From: Cytophagales bacterium
GTDB taxonomy: Bacteria; Bacteroidota; Bacteroidia; Cytophagales; ES-bin-26
Length of the DNA stretch: 10,651 nt
Assembly: GCA_014379925.1 (NCBI GenBank)
Contig: JACMKY010000105.1
Location: 1 to 10,651, forward strand
Reading direction: 5' to 3'
Shown here: positions 6,447 to 10,651 of the stretch, piece after piece
Position numbering within the stretch: the first letter of the stretch is position 1
Layout: each line of letters opens with the position of its first letter
Made by a program: the position numbers and the translations under genes
Notes under the pieces: model-generated
Told to the model about the DNA's origin: nothing
The model's database searches: none
What the model saw: the letters and a program-made list of their open reading frames with translations, nothing else

Positions 6447-7184
6447 ATGACTTGTACGAATTGCGCCAATACCACTGCGGGTAATTATTGCGAACGCTGC
6501 GGGCAGCAGACCACCCTGGGCCGCCTCACGGTAGGGAAACTGGTGAAAGAAGCCTTTTTTTCGGTGGTGCAGGTAGACCGCGGTTTCCTCTTCACAGCCA
6601 GGGAACTGAGCCTGCGGCCGGGAAAAACGGTTCGGGCGTACGCGGCCGGCAAACGGGTTGCGCACTACCCACCGCACAAGTACTTGTTCGTGGTCGGCGC
6701 AGCGGCCACCTACCTGACCACTCGTTACCACTTCTTCTTCAGTGGATACCAGCCGGTGACTGCCTTTGGCCGGGAAACCAACGCCTTGCTCGGGGTTTTC
6801 TTTCAGTACGCCGACGCCTACACCACGCTGGTCAACGTGGTCAGCATTCCCGTGTTTGCGCTGTTTTCGTTTCTCCTCTTCCGGCCGGGGGCCTTCAATT
6901 ACGCCGAAAACCTGGTGTTAAACGCCTACGTCACCTCGCAGCAGATGCTGCTGTTCGTCGGGGTGGTTCCCGTAGTGGTGTCGTTTCCCGCTCACCGGGG
7001 TCCGCTGTTGGGTTTCTACGCGGGGCTTACCCTCCTTTATAACGGGTGGGCCTACCTGCAATTCTTCCAAGCGCGCCTCCCGAACGGGCTCTTCCGGTCG
7101 GCCGCCGCGATGGGGCTGGCCTACCTGGTCCAATTCGCGCTGAACCTGTCCTTCTTTTACGTCAACCAATCGTTTCTGCGGTAA
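6447..7184 (+). CDS. DUF3667 domain membrane protein with N-terminal zinc ribbon
   Basis: Protein of 245 aa. A zinc ribbon at the N-terminus has Cys3, Cys6, Cys15 and Cys18 (TCTNCAN...YCERCGQ). A conserved cytoplasmic segment follows (about 24-72: RLTVGKLVKEAFFSVVQVDRG... RPGKTVRAYAAGKR) ending YPPHKYLF, then about five hydrophobic helices (about 75-95, 125-147, 167-184, 189-208, 219-240). This order is characteristic of DUF3667 proteins, common in Bacteroidota and of unknown function. It starts 6 nt after doxX and is the last gene of the run. The stop is only 30 nt from the convergent phosphatase gene and no hairpin terminator is visible between them. Confidence 0.85.
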   Translation: MTCTNCANTTAGNYCERCGQQTTLGRLTVGKLVKEAFFSVVQVDRGFLFTARELSLRPGKTVRAYAAGKRVAHYPPHKYLFVVGAAATYLTTRYHFFFSGYQPVTAFGRETNALLGVFFQYADAYTTLVNVVSIPVFALFSFLLFRPGAFNYAENLVLNAYVTSQQMLLFVGVVPVVVSFPAHRGPLLGFYAGLTLLYNGWAYLQFFQARLPNGLFRSAAAMGLAYLVQFALNLSFFYVNQSFLR

Positions 7185-7214
7185 GCACCCAACCTCAACA
7201 ACCCTCCCAACCCC

Positions 7215-9146
7215 TCACACCCGGAAGCCCATCATCAGAATATCGTCGATCTGGCGGTGGCCGTTCATCCACCCGTCCAGGGTTTGTTCCAGGGCGGCGG
7301 CTTGCTCGACCATCGGATCGTGGTGGCGCTCGTGGAGCAGGCGGTGGAGGCGCTTGGCCATGAACTTCTGGTTGTCTTCGCCGCCGAACTGGTCCTGGAA
7401 GCCGTCGCTGAAGAGGTAGAAGTGCGTGCGGGGTACCAGGTCGAACACGTGCCGGGTGAAACGGCGCTCTTCCTCGTGCTGATGGCCGCCGACGGCGTGG
7501 CGATCTCCTTTCACGATTTGCAGTTCCCCGTTCCGGATGATTACCATCGGATTTTTGGCCCCGGCGAATTCCAGCGTGCGGGCGCGTTCGTCCACCACCA
7601 CCAGCGCCAGGTCCATGCCATCCCGGTTTTCACTGGTGGCTTGCCGGAGGGCCTGCCGCAGTTCCCGGTGCAGGTGGTTGAGAATTTCGTCGGCCTGGGT
7701 AACGCCCCGTTCGTTGACGATGTGGTTGAGCCAGGTATGACCGGCCATCGAGATGAACGCCCCCGGTACGCCGTGCCCCGTGCAGTCAACGGCAACGATG
7801 ATCGCCTTGCCGTCCCGGCGCGCGAACCAGAAAAAATCGCCGCTCACGATGTCGCGGGGACGGTAGAGCAGGAATGAGTCGGCAAAGTAGTGCTTGATTT
7901 CCTGCCAGTCCGGCAGGATGGACTGCTGGATGCGCTGGGCGTAGACAATGCTGGAGGTGATGTTCTGGGTTTTCTTTTCGATCTCGTGGATGGCTTCGCG
8001 CAGGGCGATGCTCTGCTGCTCAATCTCGTCGTGTTGTTGTTGGATCTCCGCTTTCTGCCGCGTGAGCAGCACGTTGGCTTTTCGCTTCTGCCGGTAGCTC
8101 CAATAAACGATTCCCAGGAAAACGAGCCCCAGACCACCCAGGGCAATCAGGCTGTTGCGCACGTAACGTTCAAAGCGGATGGTTGCTTCCTGCTTGCGCA
8201 GCGTGAGTTCCTTGATCTGGTCGGCTTTCCGCAGGTTCTCGATTTCCAGCTGACGCTCCCGGGTGATGCGCTGGCTTTCCCGCAACGTGCGTTTGGTGGA
8301 GCGCAGGTCCTTTTCTTTTTCCAGGACTTGGCTTTCGGCCATCACCGAGCGCTCTTCCATCTCTTCGGCCAGGAGCTGGGATTCCAGTTGCTGCCCCCGC
8401 ATTTCGTCCGTCCGGTGTTGCATGGCTATCTCTTTGGCGCGCAACTCGCCCGCCCGGATCTTCTCGTCCAGTTCGGTGTAACGGGCCATCGCCTCCATCG
8501 ACTGCTTGTACTTTCCCAGGTCGCCGTGCGCCTCCGCCAACCGGCCGTAGAGGACGCGTTGCAAAGGCTGGTCCTTGGCTTTTTTGGCCAGCGACAGGGC
8601 TTCGTCAAAACGGACGACGGCCTGGGCGGTCTGCTTCGTCCGCTCCAATGCCTTGCCCTCGTGCAGGAGGGCATCCGCCAGCCCCCGGTGGTCTTTGCGG
8701 GTGCGGTAGATGCGCACCGCCTTGCCAAACGCTTCCAGGGCGATTGATTTCCTGGCCGTTGTGGACGGGTAGAGGTTGCCAAGCGCCAGGTAGGTGGCGG
8801 CGGCCATCGTCGTTTGAAGGCGGCCGGGATTGGCTTTCAGCCACTGGTTGAAGTAGGCGATCCCCTCCTGGTTTCTTTTCAGACTCAGGTACAGCGATCC
8901 CAGCCGGGTCAGGTAGTGGCTTGCCTCCCGCGGGGTTTTTCCGGATTCGGCCAGGCGCACGGAGTCTTTGTAGAGGGTCAGTTGCAAGTGGGGCTTGTGG
9001 GCGGGTCGCCCTTCCGTACCGGACGCCCGGACCGGTTGAGTAATTCCAAACAGCAGGAGGACCGGCAAGAGATTTCGACGGAGGGTTTGCCCCGTTCGCC
9101 GCGCTATGCTTGACCGGGTACCCGAACGAAAAGAGACAATACGCAT
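7215..9146 (-). CDS. TPR / coiled-coil / transmembrane SpoIIE-type serine phosphatase
   Basis: Membrane signalling protein of 643 aa. A basic N-terminus and hydrophobic segment (about 24-41) act as signal peptide or anchor. Periplasmic tetratricopeptide-like helices span about 74-225 (LGSLYLSLKRNQEGIAYFNQ; ADALLHEGKALERT; GRLAEAHGDLGKYKQSME). A long coiled coil (228-325) leads to a transmembrane helix (331-350), another short coiled coil (356-395) and a cytoplasmic SpoIIE/PP2C domain (400-643). Metal-binding acidic residues are present: Asp437 (SGDFFW), Asp454 (VDCTGHGVPGAF), Asp581 (FSDGFQDQFGG) and Asp634/Asp635 (QIDDILMMGF). It probably dephosphorylates Ser/Thr on an anti-sigma-antagonist or similar protein in response to a periplasmic signal; no such partner is encoded in this window. 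ATG 9146 gives a positively charged leader before the hydrophobic stretch. Confidence 0.93.
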   Translation of the reverse strand: MRIVSFRSGTRSSIARRTGQTLRRNLLPVLLLFGITQPVRASGTEGRPAHKPHLQLTLYKDSVRLAESGKTPREASHYLTRLGSLYLSLKRNQEGIAYFNQWLKANPGRLQTTMAAATYLALGNLYPSTTARKSIALEAFGKAVRIYRTRKDHRGLADALLHEGKALERTKQTAQAVVRFDEALSLAKKAKDQPLQRVLYGRLAEAHGDLGKYKQSMEAMARYTELDEKIRAGELRAKEIAMQHRTDEMRGQQLESQLLAEEMEERSVMAESQVLEKEKDLRSTKRTLRESQRITRERQLEIENLRKADQIKELTLRKQEATIRFERYVRNSLIALGGLGLVFLGIVYWSYRQKRKANVLLTRQKAEIQQQHDEIEQQSIALREAIHEIEKKTQNITSSIVYAQRIQQSILPDWQEIKHYFADSFLLYRPRDIVSGDFFWFARRDGKAIIVAVDCTGHGVPGAFISMAGHTWLNHIVNERGVTQADEILNHLHRELRQALRQATSENRDGMDLALVVVDERARTLEFAGAKNPMVIIRNGELQIVKGDRHAVGGHQHEEERRFTRHVFDLVPRTHFYLFSDGFQDQFGGEDNQKFMAKRLHRLLHERHHDPMVEQAAALEQTLDGWMNGHRQIDDILMMGFRV

Positions 9147-9399
9147 GCAGTTTTGAGCTTAAGGAGCGTGGACAACGGAGGCGCGGAAAGATCGCGCGTT
9201 TTACGAAAGGCTAAATTAGCCAACGGGCCCTCAATCCGGAGGATGACGGAAGCGCATTCGATACCAGTGTAAGGAACCGGACGAAATAGCGAACGGGAGC
9301 GGATTGCGAAGTGACCAGAAGTGGCCAGGGCCGCACCAGGAGAGGATTCGGCTGGGACTGGGAAGTCGTGCCAGTCGGGCAGGCGCGAGAACGGCCGGA

Positions 9400-9433
9400 A
9401 CGGAGCGCTTTGGATGGGTTTCTTACGCTCCGT
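9400..9433. repeat. 8-bp perfect inverted repeat in the SpoIIE upstream region
   Basis: ACGGAGCG (9400-9407) and CGCTCCGT (9426-9433) are exact reverse complements with an 18-nt loop. It lies about 50 nt downstream of the possible -7 box on the minus strand and about 254 nt before the phosphatase start, so it would fall inside the leader RNA. There is no U-tract in the minus-strand direction. It could be a leader stem or a chance repeat. Confidence 0.35.
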
Positions 9434-9484
9434 GCCTGGTTTTAATTTATTAGAAAGCCAACCAAACAGCGTTAAGCTTTGAGA

Positions 9485-9492
9485 CAAAAATA
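9485..9492 (-). promoter_or_regulatory. Candidate Bacteroidota promoter -7 box for the SpoIIE gene
   Basis: The minus strand reads TATTTTTG, fitting the Bacteroidota sigma-70-type TAnnTTTG element exactly. It lies in the gap downstream of the aminopeptidase gene and would start a transcript with a leader of about 330 nt before the phosphatase ATG. I found no TTTG 19-21 nt upstream, so this is only a candidate. Confidence 0.25.
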
Positions 9493-9531
9493 GTCAATCA
9501 CCGTAGGAAGAGAATAGCCCGACCATTCGGA

Positions 9532-9554
9532 GCAACGATGCACGGCACCGTCGC
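9532..9554 (-). terminator. Hairpin at the end of the aminopeptidase gene, no U-tract
   Basis: As minus-strand RNA, a 10-bp stem (GCGACGGUGC with GCAUCGUUGC, two G-U pairs) closes on a 3-nt loop. It begins at the last base of the aminopeptidase stop codon. The sequence after it is not U-rich, so it may be a 3'-end stabiliser or a weak terminator. Confidence 0.4.
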
Positions 9555-10552
9555 TACCGGTTCATCAGTTCTTCAATTTCCTCGGCCTCGATGGGAATGT
9601 GCTCCATCAGGTCCACGTTGCCCGATTCGGTGATCAGGAGGTTATTTTCGAGCCGGATGCCCAGGCCTTCTTCCCGGAGGTAGATACCCGGTTCGCAGGT
9701 AAAGACCATGCCCGGCTCGAACGGGCGGTACTTGCTGCCCACGTCGTGCACATCCAGCCCCAAGTAGTGCGAAGTGCCGTGCATGAAGTACTTCTTGTAG
9801 AGCGGGGCCTCTTCCGGCTGGTTCTTCACGTCGGTGGCATCCAGCAGTCCCAGCCCGATCAGTTCCCCTTCCATTACCTTCCCCACTTCCCGGTGGTATT
9901 CATCCCACAGGTTGCCCGTCACCAGCATCCGGCGGGCTTCCCGCATCACCCGCAGCACGGCGTTGTAGACGGCCTTCTGCCGGGCGGTGAACCGGCCGTT
10001 AACCGGAATGGTGCGGGTCATGTCGGCGTGGTAATTGGCGTAACCCGCCCCCACGTCCATCAGCAGCAGGTCGCCGTCCCGGCAAACCTGATCGTTGTGA
10101 ATGTAGTGCAGCACGCACGTATTGGCGCCCGAAGCGATGATGGGCACGTAGCCCGCGAAACCGGCCCCGTGGCGAATGAATTCGTGGGCGTATTCGGCCT
10201 CCACGCCGTATTCGGTTACGCCCGGCTTCACGAAGTTCAGAACCCGGCGAAACCCCTGCTCGGTCAGCGCGCAGGCCTTCCGGATCGCCTCCACCTCCCT
10301 GGGGGATTTGACGGCCCGCAACCGGTGCATCAACGGGGCTGCCCGCTCGTAGTGGTGCAAGGGGTAGCGCTGCTGGCAGTAGCGGATGAAACGGGCATCC
10401 CGGGTTTCCACTTCCACCACGGCCCGGGTATGTTCGTTGGTGTTGAGGTAAACGTGTTCGCACTCGGCCATCAGGGTATTGAAAAGCGCTTGAAACTGGG
10501 AGAGCCAGTTCACCGTTGATACACCGGAAAGTTCACGGGCTTCGTCTTGCGT
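9554..10552 (-). CDS. pepP: Xaa-Pro aminopeptidase (M24B, PepP-like), 5' part missing or disrupted
   Basis: Metalloprotease that removes the N-terminal residue preceding proline. The M24 catalytic domain is complete. Counting from GTG 10513, the ligands are Asp153 and Asp164 (LMDVGAGYANYHADMTRT), His249 (HGTSHYLGLDVHD), Glu274 (CEPGIY) and Glu289 (IRLENN). Family members are normally about 430 aa, with an N-terminal creatinase-like domain; only about 330 residues are readable. GTG 10513 is not the true start: upstream in the same frame the peptide TQDEARELSGVSTV continues the family pattern back to about 10552. There the sequence turns into Lys/Arg/Asn-rich filler and meets a TAG at 10589-10591. 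The expected segment before it (a WEGxK-like motif in relatives I remember) is absent. This is either a broken gene or an assembly error at the window end. Confidence 0.85.
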   Translation of the reverse strand, partial: TQDEARELSGVSTVNWLSQFQALFNTLMAECEHVYLNTNEHTRAVVEVETRDARFIRYCQQRYPLHHYERAAPLMHRLRAVKSPREVEAIRKACALTEQGFRRVLNFVKPGVTEYGVEAEYAHEFIRHGAGFAGYVPIIASGANTCVLHYIHNDQVCRDGDLLLMDVGAGYANYHADMTRTIPVNGRFTARQKAVYNAVLRVMREARRMLVTGNLWDEYHREVGKVMEGELIGLGLLDATDVKNQPEEAPLYKKYFMHGTSHYLGLDVHDVGSKYRPFEPGMVFTCEPGIYLREEGLGIRLENNLLITESGNVDLMEHIPIEAEEIEELMNR

Positions 10553-10651
10553 GTTTTTTCTTTTGTTCTTGCCTGTCCTTTTCTTACTCTACCCTACTTC
10601 ATTTACGCGCGCTCACGCTCTTCTCTCTCCTGCTCCTTTGCGCCGGCGCGG
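10553..10651. other. Low-complexity tract replacing the N-terminal part of the aminopeptidase gene
   Basis: On the plus strand this end of the window is strongly pyrimidine-rich (runs such as TTTTTTCTTTTG, CTCTTCTCTCTCCTGCTCC), then ends in a GC-rich tip. No frame on either strand continues the aminopeptidase, and the composition differs from all neighbouring coding DNA. It may be a poor-quality contig end, or real foreign or rearranged sequence. Confidence 0.5.

Larger units (their letters stand above)
9147..9553. other. Intergenic stretch between the aminopeptidase and SpoIIE genes
   Basis: A 407-nt gap on the minus-strand transcription path. A 127-codon minus-strand frame (9104-9487, TTG start) overlaps the phosphatase start and shows no recognisable domain, so I do not call it. 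Visible instead: TATTTTTG on the minus strand (9485-9492), an exact match to the Bacteroidota -7 box TAnnTTTG though without a clear TTTG at -33, and the inverted repeat at 9400-9433. This could be a long 5' leader for the phosphatase gene. Confidence 0.45.

Noticed and set aside
7185..7214. Shared terminator between the convergent DUF3667 and phosphatase genes
   Set aside because: The 30-nt gap is C/A-rich with no inverted repeat or T-tract.
9104..9487. 127-codon minus-strand ORF upstream of the phosphatase
   Set aside because: TTG start, overlap with the phosphatase start, no domain, signal peptide or conserved motif; reads as chance coding in GC-rich DNA.
1..10651. CRISPR array, tRNA, rRNA, or intact insertion sequence
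   Set aside because: No regularly spaced direct repeats, cloverleaf-like sequence, rRNA-like sequence or transposase motif seen on reading both strands.

Overview
The window looks like chromosomal DNA from a member of the Bacteroidota, most likely a Cytophagales/Spirosoma-type bacterium. This is an inference from gene content: a short DesK/NarX-type sensor kinase paired with a LuxR-type regulator, a secreted fasciclin-domain protein, a DUF3667 zinc-ribbon membrane protein, a TPR-transmembrane-SpoIIE phosphatase, and largely absent Shine-Dalgarno sequences. Genes are GC-rich, while one intergenic stretch (about 2780-3120) is clearly AT-rich.

Layout. Bases 2-46 are probably the tail of a gene entering from the left. 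247-1721 (+) is a two-component pair whose stop and start overlap (TAATG): an almost sensorless membrane histidine kinase and a NarL/FixJ response regulator. Behind it lie a possibly structured segment (1736-1822) and a short gene (1852-2079, +) that looks like an immunity-protein-type domain cut short at its C-terminus. A 13-bp-stem bidirectional terminator (2079-2110) separates it from a convergent secreted fasciclin protein (2134-2670, -). From 2671 to 3511 there is no secure gene: it holds clustered inverted repeats, a 15-bp perfect inverted repeat and an unidentified protein-like minus-strand ORF.

From 3512 to 7184 (+) five genes are tightly packed: an NRDE/TANGO2-like Ntn hydrolase, a membrane-anchored ATP-grasp protein, a LysE/RhtB-type exporter, a DoxX-family membrane protein and a DUF3667 protein. 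Gaps are 31 nt or less, except 36 nt before doxX. The first three could form a unit that makes or modifies an amino-acid or peptide conjugate and exports it; that function is inference, and this block is the best candidate for an undescribed system.

Convergent to this block is a TPR/coiled-coil/transmembrane/SpoIIE phosphatase (7215-9146, -). After a 407-nt gap with no convincing gene comes a Xaa-Pro aminopeptidase (M24B, -). Its catalytic domain is intact, but family-like sequence stops near 10550 and is replaced by a low-complexity tract up to the window edge, suggesting a real disruption or a bad assembly end. No rRNA, tRNA, CRISPR array or intact mobile element was seen.
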